From contig NW_026622985.1 of the NCBI RefSeq assembly GCF_023065955.2, forward strand, positions 71,165,931 to 71,229,930: a stretch of DNA of 64,000 nucleotides. The letters are read 5' to 3'. A model generated the notes under the pieces. That model searched no databases. It saw only the letters and a list, made by a program, of their open reading frames with translations, and was not told the origin of the DNA. The DNA comes from Ursus arctos. Lineage: Eukaryota > Chordata > Mammalia > Carnivora > Ursidae. Below are positions 10,987 to 23,837 of this stretch, piece after piece (position 1 is the stretch's first letter; each line of letters starts with the position of its first letter). The position numbers were made by a program, and so were the translations under genes.

Positions 10987-12975
10987 CCCCAAATTACTAT
11001 GTAAAGAATGATCCTATTTTGAAAGATGTATTATGTATATTCACTAATGCAGAGAAAAATGGCTACTTCTGAATGATGGGAATATCATTTTGTGCCTTTT
11101 TAAGATATTCAACAAAAAAAAACCATTTATTGCTTTAATAATTAGGGGAAATTATACATGTTAAGTAGTAAAACTGTTAAAATTTCTTATAAATTATGTC
11201 ATTTAAAACCATTCTCACTTAAATTACAGGTTTCTTTCTATATGAATAGGTCATCCTAAAATCATTAGGTGTTACTAACATGCATTAAGATGACACTGAT
11301 TTTTACAAGCCAGTGCATTTGAATGGGCTCTCCTCAGAAGGCTTTCTAAGCTAAAACATTTCTAAAAGACACCCACGGCAAAGGCTGTTGTTCGGCTAGT
11401 ACACATCAAGATGGTGTAACGGTTGTCATCTGTCCTGGTTAGTTAGGCATCCTTTTTGATTCACTGGTGCCTGTGTGGTTTCTGTTAAATATCTTGAAAA
11501 TCATCCCTTTACAAAACTAGCAGAAAAACAACAGATGAGAGAATATAGAAAAATAATTAGGTTGTAGTTCTTCAACCACATGAAATACAGTAAGTCAACA
11601 AGGCTACAGTTTATGAACACCAGAAACACTGAAAATATTTAAAATGCTTGATTAAAAAACAGTGTTGAAATAACCTAGTTACAACTATGTTACGGTGGTA
11701 AAATTATGGGTGAATTTTTAAGTCAGAATTTAACAATCCAGTGATACATGTTTCCATTAAGAAAAAGTAGTGTAACTTTCTGGTCCATGAAGGATTTAAA
11801 CTCAACTATTACTGAGGAAAACAGAGCCACAGAAAAATAGTAATCCCCCATGGATCCTATAAATCATGTACAAAATTTAAAAAAAACAACTGTGACTTTA
11901 AAGCATCACACAATGCTATCTGCACAGTTAAGACAAAGACTAATGAAGAGACATTTGAATAGACTGTAGAGAAAATTATTACATTTTACAAAGCTTAAAT
12001 TTTCAATTCTCATAAACAATTATTTTTACTAATAAAACTGTTAAAAGCCTGCTCTATTATTGCTATCTGGTCCTCGTCATTCCTCTGTTACATGTATCGA
12101 GATATAAAAGCTAGTTTCTTGTACAGTGCCTTTTTCTTAAACAGACATTTATATAAATTAATATTGCTTCATAACTAAAAATACTCTCATTGTAAAGGGG
12201 TAGCCTAAAAAATGGTAGTGAATGTTTATCATAAGTGATACGTGGTTAGTTACAATTTAAAAACAAAGTATCCATTCAGTGACACCACAGAAAGCAGCAA
12301 CAAGGTGGAGGAAAATCAATACACAATTCACCGGCAGGAAGAAACAAATGAGTAACCACATTGTGTATTACAAGACGATCAAAGTGGGTATCACACCTGA
12401 AACCATTAGAGCTGTTCCAGGTGTGGCAGAAACTGGTTTTCAAAGCATGACAAGAACAATAAAGACAGCTGGAAAATCCAAAACCAAGCATGTGGAAAAC
12501 TGATAAGCTTTCAAACTGATGAACTCCCAAGTTGAAGTATGTTGATTAAAGGCAATGTTTTGCAAAATTATTACAGTGCTATAGGAAAATGTTTAATGTC
12601 AACTAACGTACTTAAACTACAAAATATATTCATAAAATCCTAACATAAACAATGTTTGTCACAGGCAGCCATCATACATTTGTAGAAAAAGTGTTATAAG
12701 CCAAAATTATTTAACATTGACTCTGAGTTTCTTTTGGAAACACAGATACAAGTGTTTGCTTTGATCCCGTGTTCAAATTTTAACAGCTACTGCTTAGCCT
12801 AACCGTATCTGAATATAAGGGATAGGCTGGTTCAGTCTGAAAAGCGTGTATGTAAACTGATGAACAAGGAACACTAGCAAATGATATGAGATCATCCTGG
12901 CAAACGGTTTGAAGGTCACACAGCCCATCTGTTTATTTAGAGGATCTAATGAATCCTCATCCACAGCAGAGCATC
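10987..12975. other. AT-rich intronic stretch, no recognised repeat
   Basis: Two kilobases without a repeat I recognise. A 74-codon frame at 12279-12503 (plus) opens MTPQKAATRWRK and ends KTKHVEN; it has a reverse frame over the same bases, matches no protein I know and has no splice or promoter support, so I do not call it a gene. Confidence 0.5.
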
Positions 12976-13924
12976 AGAGTGCTGCGCGTTTAAACCCCCG
13001 CTGTCCTGGCCAGCCCTCAGCACCACCCTACCCCCTTCACCTTCACCCCGGCTCCTTCATCTTGCCTCTCACTTAGGTCCTTGGATAATACACACCCAGC
13101 TACCACGACCTATGTGGATATTGTTGAAAACAATGCACACGCCCCAACACCTCCAATCTGAAGAGGCACAACAGAAATTTCAGACCTCAGGACCAGGAGT
13201 TGTCTTCCCTGAGGAGGTAACTGCCCTGCTGTTTTCCTCATGAACAATGCAAATCCTGCCAGCCACCCCGTTCCTGTTTTATTTTCCCCTTCAGGAAGCT
13301 TAGGGCTCCAAACTCTGCCTCCACCCAGAGGCTTGGCTCATTTTACCTCCCCGCCTCAAGTAAGACCTCATTAGAAGAAAGCGTCTTACGACTCCAAGGT
13401 TTGTAAACCACTGTTCTGGTTCCTAAATCTTGATTTTCACAAACTCCTGTTTTTCCATTTTGCTGTTTTATATTCTTGTCAGCCACCTCAAATCCTCTGT
13501 GGAACAAATAGGGGTATAAGAAGTAAATAAAAGCTACAACAACTGTACTAGAATACAGTTACTGCACACAGTTCTGAGTGTCTTAATAACTGATGTTTTA
13601 CTTTAATCCAACAATTCAAGAAGGCTCCTTTAGCACTATTTCCACAGATGCCTTTGAGAACATGTCTGGACTGAGTCACTTCGAGGCACTTAATGATGGC
13701 TTTTGGAGAAGCTGTCCTGAGACTAGCCATTGGCTGCCTCTTCCACATCAAAATCTCTTTACAACTAGAACCAGCACCAGCCACCAATTTGGCTGCCCAT
13801 TCTGCTTACTGAGCAGAAAGTCTTTTCAGCTTGCAGGGACTTTAGTCAGCACCAGGGATTTCAAGTGCACCCTGATGTTAAGTTACATAAACACACCTGC
13901 TTTACAACAAATGACCACCCCTCA

Positions 13925-14110
13925 CATCAGTGGCTCTCACACTGAAGCAGACATCAGAATCACCAGAAGGGTGTGTGAAACCACAGAATACTTTGCTCTG
14001 TCCCTGGAGTTTCTGAGTCAGTTTGTCTAGGGTGGGTGTCTAAGAATTTCCATTTCTAGCAAGTTCCTATGGGATGCTGATGCAGCTGGTCCGAAAACCA
14101 CTTTAAGAAC
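13925..14110 (-). mobile_element. MER5-like hAT element
   Basis: TGGCTCTCACACTGAAGCAG, ATCAGAATCACCAGAAGG, GGAGTTTCTGAGTCAG and CTAGCAAGTTCCTATGGGAT are the complement of a MER5-type non-autonomous hAT transposon. A frame at 13593-14030 overlaps it and is not credible as a gene. Confidence 0.7.
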
Positions 14111-14114
14111 CAAT

Positions 14115-14500
14115 GCCTCAGGTTAGTCCATTCTCCTGATTAAAAATCTTGCGGGACTCTGCCCTGCCTATCATATTAGGTACGCAAAGGTATCAGCTTG
14201 CATTCAAAACCTTCTTGATGAACCCTGTCCTATCTCCTGCTCCATAAGTCCATAAGCCTATGCTCCAGGCCAACTTACCTCCTGTGCCCATGCTGCCCTT
14301 CTGACGCATATCCACTTCTCCTTGTCTAGTTATTAATGTACTCATTCTTCAAAAGACTCCTGGAATGCCACCTCTTCCCAGGAGGCATCTGTAATTTATT
14401 TTCATTAGAACTCTTTCATTTGTGATTTACTCTTACACATAAGCTTGTCTTGCATTCGACTTGGTAGCAATTACATAGCTCTCTTCCACTAGATTATATA
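14115..14500 (+). repeat. L2 fragment
   Basis: A pyrimidine-rich sequence resembling the L2 3' region (CTGGAATGCCACCTCTTCCC, then TTTGTGATTTACTCTTACAC) in plus orientation, well diverged. Confidence 0.55.
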
Positions 14501-14509
14501 GGAGGATGG

Positions 14510-14738
14510 TTAAGAAGATGAACTTGGAGTCAGCAAGGCCTGGGTCCAAGTTCTGGCTCCCCACTTGTCAGCTGTGTGACAGAGAACATGTTACCTAACC
14601 ATGAGTCTGAAAGCGAGATAGCAATAGTATCTCCTTCAAGGGAGACGGGTGGGGATTAAATAAGTTCATCCACGTCTAGTGCTAAATAGCAGTCCTAGCA
14701 GATAAGGCTCAGTAAATGACAAGTACCAGTTTTCTGGA
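14510..14738 (+). repeat. MIR
   Basis: It has CTTGGAGTCAGCAAGGCCTG, CCAAGTTCTGGCTCCCCACT, GTCAGCTGTGTGACAGAG and GGGGATTAAATAAGTTCATC in MIR order. It is one of the best preserved MIR copies in the window. Confidence 0.85.
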
Positions 14739-14744
14739 CTTTTA

Positions 14745-15225
14745 AGAACATTATCACATTCTTTGACACTCCTTCCATGTGGTCAGGTCTATGTCTCTTC
14801 CCCTTGAATCTTAGCCCTGTGACTGCTTAATAGATCGAATACAATGCAAAGTAACTTTGTGACCCAGATGTTAAGGAACTGGCAGATTTTATTTCCTGCC
14901 TCTTACACTGCTCACTGATGGATCCCAGCCACTTTGTGACAAGGAAGCCCAAGTGGAAGAAGTGGCAAGGAACCCAAGCCCCCAGGCCACAGTCCCCGCA
15001 GACCTCCTAGCAGATAGCCAGCATGAGGGAGCCATCTTGGAAGTAGATGCTCTATCACCCTCACTCCCCCACTGCTACATGAGGTGCAGACTGTGAGCTG
15101 TCCATCCCAAACCCCGCCTAAACTGCAGATCTGTGAGCAAAATAAATGGCTGGTGTCCTTTAAAGCCATTAAGCTTTGGAGTGGGTTTGTGGCATAGCAA
15201 CAGATGACAAAGCGGGAACACGTCA
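14745..15225 (+). mobile_element. LTR, probably MaLR-related
   Basis: The sequence carries GCCCTGTGACTGCTTAATAG, GGAAGTAGATGCTCTATC, an AATAAA at about 15140 and TTTAAAGCCATTAAGCTTTG followed by a TTGTGGCATAGCAACAGATG end, the layout of MaLR/ERVL LTRs in plus orientation. Subfamily not assigned. Two minus frames across it (14912-15226, 15075-15407) are repeat-derived. Confidence 0.6.
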
Positions 15226-15849
15226 TTACCTTTGCATCCTTTCTCCTCGCTAGCAGAGAGGATCACAGGTGAGAACCTTAAAGACTGTTCATCACAAGAC
15301 TCAAACTTTTCTAGAGGGAAAATACTCCCAGGGGATCTCTTTTTGTGAATAAACACAGAACTCCCTGGGAAATAATTCATTTTAAAGCAAAATACTTTAG
15401 TCTTCATCTTGCCTAACCCCCACCAGAGTTGTGGCAGAATTCTACAGAATTGATAATGAAATATATAAAAGTAATAAATAAGGCTTTAAAAAAAAATCTC
15501 TTTAAAGTCAGTACAAACAGCAGTACTGCTTTGTAATCTCAAATAACCCAATAATGCTAAACTAGGGAGATTAGCACCCACTTCGAAAGCAAGAAATGCA
15601 GGAGGCCACCATGTGCATCTAAGAAAGGAGCAGGAGACAAAGCACAGCAGGAGATACCCAAAAAGAAACAACTTTTGGGAGGAGTTCCACACAATCTAGG
15701 GACACACAGTAGGTAAGGAGCAAACTGAAGAAGCATGGTTATTTTCCTCTTATTAAATACGTTAAAAATTTAATATTTTGCTTGGTGATTAGTTCTCTTA
15801 CTTTGACCCTGTTTTTACATGGTCTTCCATGGCGAGTCTGAGAAAAATA

Positions 15850-16060
15850 TCAGTTATGGCCCATGATCTTAGTGCCCAGTACTTGTCCTTTGCTGCATTT
15901 GTCACAAATGGGTCTGGTTAGTCATGGTTAGTCTCCTTTCCTAGACAATAAATTCCACGGGTGCAGGGATTGCCTAGCTTCTACTCTCTTCCCAGTGCCC
16001 GGCACCTGGCATGACAGAATATATTCAATAAATATTTGTTGGGTGAATGTTGAAGGACTA
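15850..16060 (+). repeat. L2 3' end
   Basis: ACAATAAATTCCACGGGTGC, GTGCCCGGCACCTGGCATG and TTCAATAAATATTTGTTGGG are typical of the L2 3' terminus. 15231-15849 and 16061-17829 otherwise show unique AT-rich sequence with a short (AAAT)n at 17241-17262. Confidence 0.7.
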
Positions 16061-17827
16061 GCACTAAAAAAGCGATTGGGAGAACTGCAGCTGATGCTGA
16101 ATTACTTAAGTATGAATTCACATGGGGCATAAACACAATATCCTTTAAAAATAAAAAGGGTTTATTCCCTGACACTGAAATTGCTTTAGAAATTACTGGT
16201 TGCTATCACGAGTTAGAAAATAATGTGCTCTTACCCTGGAGGAGTTATTTTTATTCACAATCTCCTCTCCATCTATTCAAGTCCTTATAATACTCCCCAA
16301 TAGCATAGCACCTACATTTAGAGCCATCACGCAGAATTCAGAGTTTTATAGAAACTGTACTTTAATAAGTGTCAACTGTAATTGCCTCCTCAGATCCCTT
16401 CTCTCCCTTTTTCTGTCAATCTGCTTTCAGAAGTGGTTAACATAATCTCCCTTAAACACTGTTTTTGTCATATCCTTTCCTACCTCAGAGCCTACAGTGA
16501 ATTTCAATCCTCAACTGTTTGAAATTTAAACTCATTAAGAATTTAACATATTAACAATTCCCATGAAGGGTTTCTAAAGCCTTTCCTTTAATTGTGCCAC
16601 CTATCGTCCCTCCAAACCAAACTCACATCTTATTACTATCCCCCAAACAGGTACAAAAAAGCGTGGAATCTCTGAGCCAACCAAGCAGAGATGACGCAAG
16701 GTTTCTCCTCAATGCACGAGTGAAGTCTTATTATTTTGTCAAGACACTACAGAAGTCCAATGCACTTTCCAGAGCGTCTATGAAAGATTTCTCTCCAGTC
16801 GTTCATGGGAAGAGACCCATCAATAGAAAATCACTGTCAACTCAAATTAATTTTTAGGGATTATTAAGAGGTTTATCTAAAACAATCTTTTTAAACACGA
16901 TTTGATTCTGTTGAGTTAGCCTTTGTGAAAGGAAACCTGAACTTTCTAACAAGGTCAATGATGTATCTGCATTTCAGCATGCTCATTATTAGGAATATTG
17001 AACTCTTTATTGGTAGTGAATCTATTATTACCCTGCCTACATAATCCACCCTCACAAATTCCCACCAACTTCTACTGACTGGGGGAAAAAAAAGAATCAA
17101 AGGATTATATAACTTAAAATCAGTACAACAGCTTTTCACGAAAACCAAACTAAATTTCTATTAAAGGACTCAGTTTGCCACCTGTCATTTTTTAGATGCA
17201 AATGAAAACAGAAAAACAAGGTGATCAAGTATCAAAAAAAGTAAATAAATAAATAAATAAAGCGCAACTACAAGAGACGGATTTAATAATGACTAAAAAG
17301 TGGGAAGATAAGGATGGAAATAGGAGTTCCTTAACTATTGCATCCTTGTCCATTTTATAAATCTTCATTTTCCTAGAATAAATTTGGATCATTCTGCATT
17401 CAAATGATCCAACATGTTCTCATCCAGAAGATGAGAATATCCTAATTACAGAAAAGTACAAACTTTTTTGCACTTGGGATGATAATTAGAGGAAAACATT
17501 TAAAAAATCAATGATCCTTTTCTACATTATCCTAATTGCCATTCAATAAGATCTTAGAAATCTTGCAGGATTTACTTCTGTTAGTAATTACCTGCAGTCA
17601 ATCGGGAGGGAACAACAAATGAATGATTACACACTGAGGACTGCCTAACAATTTCTGTGCAGCTTTTGATGTTTACAATTGATTACAGGTGCGTGGGAAA
17701 TGTTCTGGGAATTCATAGCATTTAAAGTAAATAACCCACGAATGTCAACCAGCTCTACTTTCATTAATGCTTCCTTTGAAGCAGAGGAATGGTGAGTCAA
17801 GGTTAGGAGTCACATAAATGGCTTATT

Positions 17828-17955
17828 CTCTTGGTCTGTTTCTCCATTCCTAAAGTGGGGTACGATCACTGATTTCAAGGGATTTCATAGAGATGAGAGG
17901 AGATAATACATGGGAAGTGCCTGGAACATAGTAAAAACATCACAATGTTAAGTCC
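17828..17955 (+). repeat. MIR 3' half
   Basis: GTCTGTTTCTCCATTCCTAA, AGATGAGAGGAGATAATACA and AGTGCCTGGAACATAGTAAA match the second half of MIR. 17956-18710 is unique sequence. Confidence 0.7.
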
Positions 17956-18720
17956 CATTTCATCTCCGTGTCCTGCTCCGACTTCAACCTACTGGAAACA
18001 GCGGCAAACCTCACCACTCCTGAGCAACAAAGGCCAAATAGACCTGCCACTTCTTTGGATTTGTCTACTGCTTAACCCACAATCACGGGGCGGAGGCAGC
18101 GGCTGTGGAAAAGAAATTGTTTTAGTTTAAAATTGAACCACCTCCCTCCTTTCACTTTTACATGACTGCAAACAGAGGTGGCGGCAAACAAAATTTTCAT
18201 GCAAAGAGTTAAACGCCATGAAAAAGCGAAGATTTAATATTATAAAGAATATGATGTCTCAGTAAGGAGATGGGGGAATAGTGTTTATAATTCGTAGGGC
18301 TAGTATTTTTATCATGCCATTCCTACACACTTACAAAGTCACTTTTAAAAATAATACATATTATCTGATTCCCAATACATTTTAGAAGCCCCCCAAATTC
18401 CTAAGCCCTCCCGGGGGGTGGGGAGTAGTTCTGTTTTAGAAAACGTTGTTGTCTGGACAACACCTGACAAATCACTTCTCTCTCTCCAAGTTGCTCTCAC
18501 AACCAAGCACTCAGGACTCACAGCAGCCACTTACTTTCCCACTTGCCTTAGGCTTGCTGGCAGGAGAAATTAATAGAGAGATTTGCCTTCGTTCCCACCT
18601 GGCACCCTCCAACTTGAGTAGAGTTCTACCCTGGGAATAAGGGGCACTGCCTATTTTATGAGCTGTGAAGATGACCAAGACTCTCAAAGTATAAAGAAAA
18701 GGAGAAAGTTTAAGGGGAAG

Positions 18721-18910
18721 ATTTTTTAAGATTCTATGTATTTATTAGAGAGAGACTGAAAACAAGAGAGACCACTAGCAGGGAGGAAAGGGAGAAACAG
18801 GCTCCCTGCCGAGCAGGAAGCCCAGACCATGCGGGGCTCCATCCCAGGACCCTGGGATCATGACCTGAGCCCAAGGCAGATGCTTAACCGACGGAGCCAC
18901 CTAGGATCCC
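18721..18910 (-). mobile_element. CAN SINE
   Basis: Minus-strand SINE: TTTAAGATTCTATGTATTTA tail region, GGATCATGACCTGAGCCCAA and CTTAACCGACGGAGCCACCT near the head. The duplication TAAGGGGAAG lies at 18711-18720 and 18911-18920. Confidence 0.93.
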
Positions 18911-18920
18911 TAAGGGGAAG

Positions 18921-20220
18921 TCTTTCTATTAAGATTGAGGTTCAACTGGAAATAGTTTTTCAAGAACCCTCTATGTGCCAGCCCTCGCAAGGTGCTGTAC
19001 TGTATTCTCTCATTTAATTCTTACAATTTAAAAACAAATCCATGACTGTGCATGGAGACCAGAGAGTGGTCATATTAAAGCATCCACCCAGCCCCGTTTC
19101 CCTAGGAATTTAAAAGCCAACTCAGGGCAGAATGGCTTTAATGCCCAGACAGCAGCACACAGATGGTCCTTTCCCCCTAACTCAGGAGTCTCAGTCTCTC
19201 CTGTGCATAAAAATTACTGTTCAGGCTTGAATATACAAAATGTCTTATGAATAAATTCAGAGCTTCGCTAGGGTTTACTCTCTGCAGTATTTTAACCACT
19301 AAAACCTAACCCCTATTGGGGTTGCACCTCCATTTGGATACAGGTGAGGTGCCTCATACAGTGTTTGAACTCGGTCCATGGCTTGCTTTCCATAGGAGAA
19401 GTTCATGAGAAGTGTTAAAGGCTTGTCAGAACTACCATTTTATTTTAGCAGGGGGTAATCATGTGAACGCGCACCCTGCAATGGCCCACTGAAGACAGGC
19501 CAAAATGGACACATTTGAGCAGAACAAATTCAGATGCCGTTGAAACATTTTTTATTGTTGCTAGATCACTGTTAGCACCATGTGAAGCAATCTTCTGCTA
19601 CTCTACCCTACCCTGCGGGAAAAAATTAAAAAGGACGCTTATTTTAGAACAGATATGCCTTTAGAAATACATAATCTTGAAAGAAAAGGGCTTTTAACCA
19701 TAAAATTCACTTAACGTAAAAATCTAAACTGAGTCGGGAGGAACTGGATTGGAAACAGTAAAACTGAAGATAGAATTTTGCCTTTCAAAAAAATTTCACG
19801 CGGAGAGGTAACCTTATCAATCTTATTTTAGGTGCACAACACCTTAACTAAAAACCATAATCAGCTTGTCTTCACAGTCTGAAGAAAGACACTATTCACC
19901 GCTAAGTGACAAAAGTGGTGAGCAAGCACATTTTCCATGCCTTCTTAAAGGGCAATAATTATAAGCATCTGAGACATTCACATTTCTTAGACAGCCCCTA
20001 TGACATTCTGCCTTCACTCTGGCTCTCTTGCAAACTTTCGTCTGCCTTGCAGCCAGGGTGACCTTTGCAATTTTCTCCCTTGACGATGGTGATAAATTTT
20101 AAATATTTACATTAAGTATTTACATTTAATAAATTAAAATTTCAATGCAAAAAAATTAAATGCAATGTAATTGTGCTGTTAGAATCTTTTAGAAAATCAC
20201 ATAGAATCACTGGCATTCTC
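18921..20220. other. Intronic stretch without recognised features
   Basis: Unique AT-rich sequence. I see no gene, RNA or assignable repeat. Confidence 0.5.
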
Positions 20221-20224
20221 AAGC

Positions 20225-20712
20225 TTAAACACTTCAATGGCTACCCTGATATAAAATGAAATCCAATCTTATCATGCCCTTCACCCTCCAGCATGGTCTG
20301 GCCTAAGCCTAGCTCTGCATCTGATCTTGTGCCATTCTCTCCCTTGTTCTCTGACTTCTTGCAGTTCCTATACATTGCCAAGCTCCTTCCTCTCTTAGGA
20401 CCTTTGTATGTGCTGCTCCCTTTGAAAGAACACTCTTCTTCCAACTAGATTCGGGATACTCCTTCAAGTCTCAGGAGGGTGTCACTTCCTCAGAGAGAAC
20501 TTTCCTGACCCAGTCTAGAGTAATCTCTCTTCTCATGGCATTCTTTTCTTCGGTAATCATATGAACTTAGATAGTTTGGTTTATTGTTTTAATAATGTCA
20601 GTCTCTCCCACTGGAATCTAAGAGAGAACTCATGCTCCTTGTTCACCACCACTGAAACCCAGGACATGCCTAAAGATACAAACATCTGTTGAATGAATGG
20701 ATAAATGGATCC
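20225..20712 (+). repeat. L2, long 3' copy
   Basis: The order is that of L2: CATGGTCTGGCCTAAGCC, TTGCCAAGCTCCTTCCTCTC, AGGACCTTTGTATGTGCTGC, GTGTCACTTCCTCAGAGAGA, TGTTGAATGAATGGATAAAT. A minus frame at 20241-20444 is within it. 20713-22120 is unique. Confidence 0.85.
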
Positions 20713-22124
20713 CCACCATGCTCAAATATCATTTCAAGTATACAATACTTGAATACAATACTCCTATTTGTTCAATGCCTATTTACATTTTGACTCCAAA
20801 AATCAAAAGGGAGAAGCTGAAACCTCTTCTGTTTCTTTCCAAAATAATCACAACCAAAGAGAAGGCAGAATTTTGAGTACCATGTTAGATCCTTGTTTCC
20901 TCTTCTAATCAAGACAGAGTTAATCATCAACATAACAAATGAAATTCCCATAAAAACACATGACCTGTAGCTTGGCCACTGAGTATAAGATGAGGTGGTT
21001 AAAATGTTATCAAAATGCCTCAAAGGAACACCCTCTATTCTCAGATCACAAGGAAGTAATTCTTAAAAGGAACTGTTAAGTGAACAGTCCCCAAGATTAC
21101 GATAATCTTCAAAGTATACAAAATGTATTCCTGTTTTCATGCCATTTGTAACTCTGAATCTATCCTGAACCCAGTGTAAAACAAATGGTACATCACTGAG
21201 CTGAACAATGAGCTTTAGTTTGTTGCACTGATGTCCTAACGATTTAATAATCATCAGCAAGAAAATGTTGCTTGAAATCAGTTGCTTATTAAATAGTGAC
21301 AAATATTTTGCTTTCATAGCACCATTGACCTTCATTTCTTAATACATAAAAAAGCACTATTTTGCCTGGTATTCCATTTTTTCCTTCACTAATAATTAAA
21401 TGTTCATCAGGGAAAATAAAATTTCTCAGAAGAATCAAAAGTGATGCTTCCTATGTCTGTCCTACTGGACAAAATACAATGCTACTTAAGAATCATCACT
21501 ATTTGTATTTTATGAAAAGTGATTTGCATGCAAAAACAACACGACGTCTGGTCAGCTCGTCTTCCTTCTCTCTAGACATGGAACAAAGGTGTTATCTCAG
21601 CAGACAGAAAAGGAAACAATTTATGTTTTCATGAATTCAGCTCTGCTCAGCAAATTCATTCATTAATTAAAATGAACAAAAAAGGGTATGTTTTGGTCAA
21701 TCAATTGCCTGAAATCATAGGAGAATTTTGAAATACAAAAGGCTACATGTTTTACTTAGCTGAAACCAGAATGCTCCTCTTTTATCATGATTTAGCAGAT
21801 ATGTCATATGAGGAAAACCTCACAATACTCTGTAGTATTGCAGTAGCTGCTTTCAAAACCAAAGTGAAAGCATTCTTCTGTTTAATGGTTTTATTTTATT
21901 TGAAGAGATTGCCTTTGTTCTAGGTGAAGACTCCAACACTAAGCCATACAACTAGAAAGGTTTTTTTTAATAGAAAAAGTAAAGCATTTAATTTCTGCAT
22001 ATAAGACTGCAATTTTATATAAAATGTGATGTGTTTTGAAAGAGTCATGAAATTTCTTAAATGGGCATTTTCAAATATTTAGTTTTGAGGGAAAATAGTT
22101 CAAAGAAAAATCACTGTACCTAAA

Positions 22125-22975
22125 TAAAATGTATTTTTAATTTTCCAGTATAGTTAACATACAGTGTTTATTAGTTTCAAGTGTACAATATAGTGATTCA
22201 ACAATTCTATACATTACTCAGTGCTCATTATGATAAATGCACTCTTAATCCCCTTCACCTATTTCACCCATCCTTCCACCAACCTCTCCTCTGGCAACCA
22301 TCAGTTTGCTCTCCACAGTTAAAAGTCTGTTTTTTTGTCTTTTTTCCCTGTTCATTTTGTTTTTGTTTTTTAATTCCACATATGAGTAAAATCATGTGGT
22401 ATTGGTCTTTCTCTGACTGACTTATTTCACTTAGCATTATACCTTCTAGATTCATTCATGCTGCAAATGGCAAGATTTCATTCTTTTTTATGACTAATAT
22501 TCCATTGTGTGTGTGTGTACACACACACGTATGTGTATATATATGCATACACATTTTCTTTTTTTTAAAAATATTTTCTGTATATTGATTTCATATCCTG
22601 TGACCTTATTGAATTCATTCATTAGTTCTAGTACTTTTTCGGTAGTCTTTAGGGTTTTCTACACGTAGTAACATGTCATCTGCAAATAGTGGAAATTTTA
22701 CTTCCTCCTTACCAATTTAGATACTTTATTTTTCTTCTCTGATTGCTATGGCTAGGACTTCTATGCTGTACAAAAGTGATGACAGTAGACATCCTTGTCT
22801 CATTCCTGATCTTAGGAGAAAAGCTCTTAATTCTTTCACCACTGAGTATGATGTTAGCTGTCAGTTTTTCATATCAAGTATGTTGAGGTATGTTCCCTCT
22901 AAACCAACTTTGTTGAGAGTTTTTATCAATAATGGATGTTGTACTTATTATGAATGTATTTGAGCAGCATTTTCT
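22125..22975 (-). mobile_element. L1, minus, 3' end joined to an ORF2 piece (rearranged)
   Basis: 22125-22500 is the complement of an L1 3' end (TAACATACAGTGTTTATTAG, GACTTATTTCACTTAGCATT). A TG/CA-alternating patch follows at 22506-22545. From about 22565 the sequence jumps to the complement of the ORF2 reverse-transcriptase region (CCTTATTGAATTCATTCATT, TCTGCAAATAGTGGAAATTT, GACATCCTTGTCTCATTCCT). The missing sequence between suggests an internal deletion or two separate insertions. Frames are broken. Confidence 0.75.
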
Positions 22976-22996
22976 TGACAAGTATTATTTTACAAT

Positions 22997-23205
22997 AGTG
23001 TTTCCCAAGGGGGGGCGATCATGTACCCCAAGGGAAGACCTTTTTGGCTGTCACACCTATAGAGGTGCTACTGGCATCTAGTGAGCAGAGCGACCAGGGC
23101 TGCTGCAAAGCATACTACAGTGTACAAGATAGCCCTTCTTCTCACAATAACCACAGCAAATAGCCAGTCCCAAACATCAACAGTGCTGAGGGAAGATAAC
23201 CTGCT
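22997..23205 (+). mobile_element. MER20-like hAT element
   Basis: GTGTTTCCCAAGGGGGGGCG, TTTTTGGCTGTCACACC, GGTGCTACTGGCATCTAGTG and AACATCAACAGTGCTGAGG follow the MER20 consensus in plus orientation. Confidence 0.8.
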
Positions 23206-23379
23206 TCAAAGCAAAACCACTCAAAACATTTTTTTAATTGAGATTTGAACCCAATGAGCAGTTAAGGTTTTTAAAAAGGAAGATCATTCTAGACAAAATC
23301 TGAACGTATAGAGTCATAGTCTGAGAAAACAAAAACACGGCCCCAAATGACACTACTCAGAACAATTAATTTTAAACAT

Positions 23380-23828
23380 ATATACAATGGAATATTACTC
23401 AGCCATCAAAAAGAACGATTTCTCAACATTTGCTGCAACATGGACGGGACTGGAGGAGATAATGCTAAGTGAAATAAGTCAAGCAGAGAAAGACAATTAT
23501 CATATGGTTTCACTCATTTATGGAACAGAAGAAGTAGGAGGATTCGTAGGAGAAGAAAGGGAAGAAGAAAGGGGGGGCTAAACAGAAGGGGGAATGAACC
23601 ATGACAGACTATGGACTCTGGGAAACATACTGAAGGCTTCAGAGGGGAGGGGGGTGGGGGAATGGGATAGGCTGGTGATGGGTATTAAGGAGGGCACATA
23701 TTGCATGGTGCACTGGGTGTTATACGCAAGTAATGAATCATGGAACTTTACATCAAAAACTAGGAATGTACTGTATGGTGACTAACATAATAAAAAAAAT
23801 TAGGAAAGGATAAAAATAAATAAAAAAT
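23380..23828 (+). mobile_element. Young carnivore L1, 5'-truncated
   Basis: The end of ORF2 (TACAATGGAATATTACTCAG, GGAGATAATGCTAAGTGAAA) is followed by the 3' UTR (GGGGGAATGAACCATGACAG, CTGTATGGTGACTAACATAA) and an A-rich tail. A 9-bp duplication AAACATATA is seen at 23374-23382 and 23829-23837. The frames at 23387-23581 and 23594-23785 are L1 remnants. Confidence 0.92.
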
Positions 23829-23837
23829 AAACATATA

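Noticed and set aside
13593..14030. A 145-aa plus frame
   Set aside because: Its second half is a MER5-like element and the rest has no similarity I recognise.
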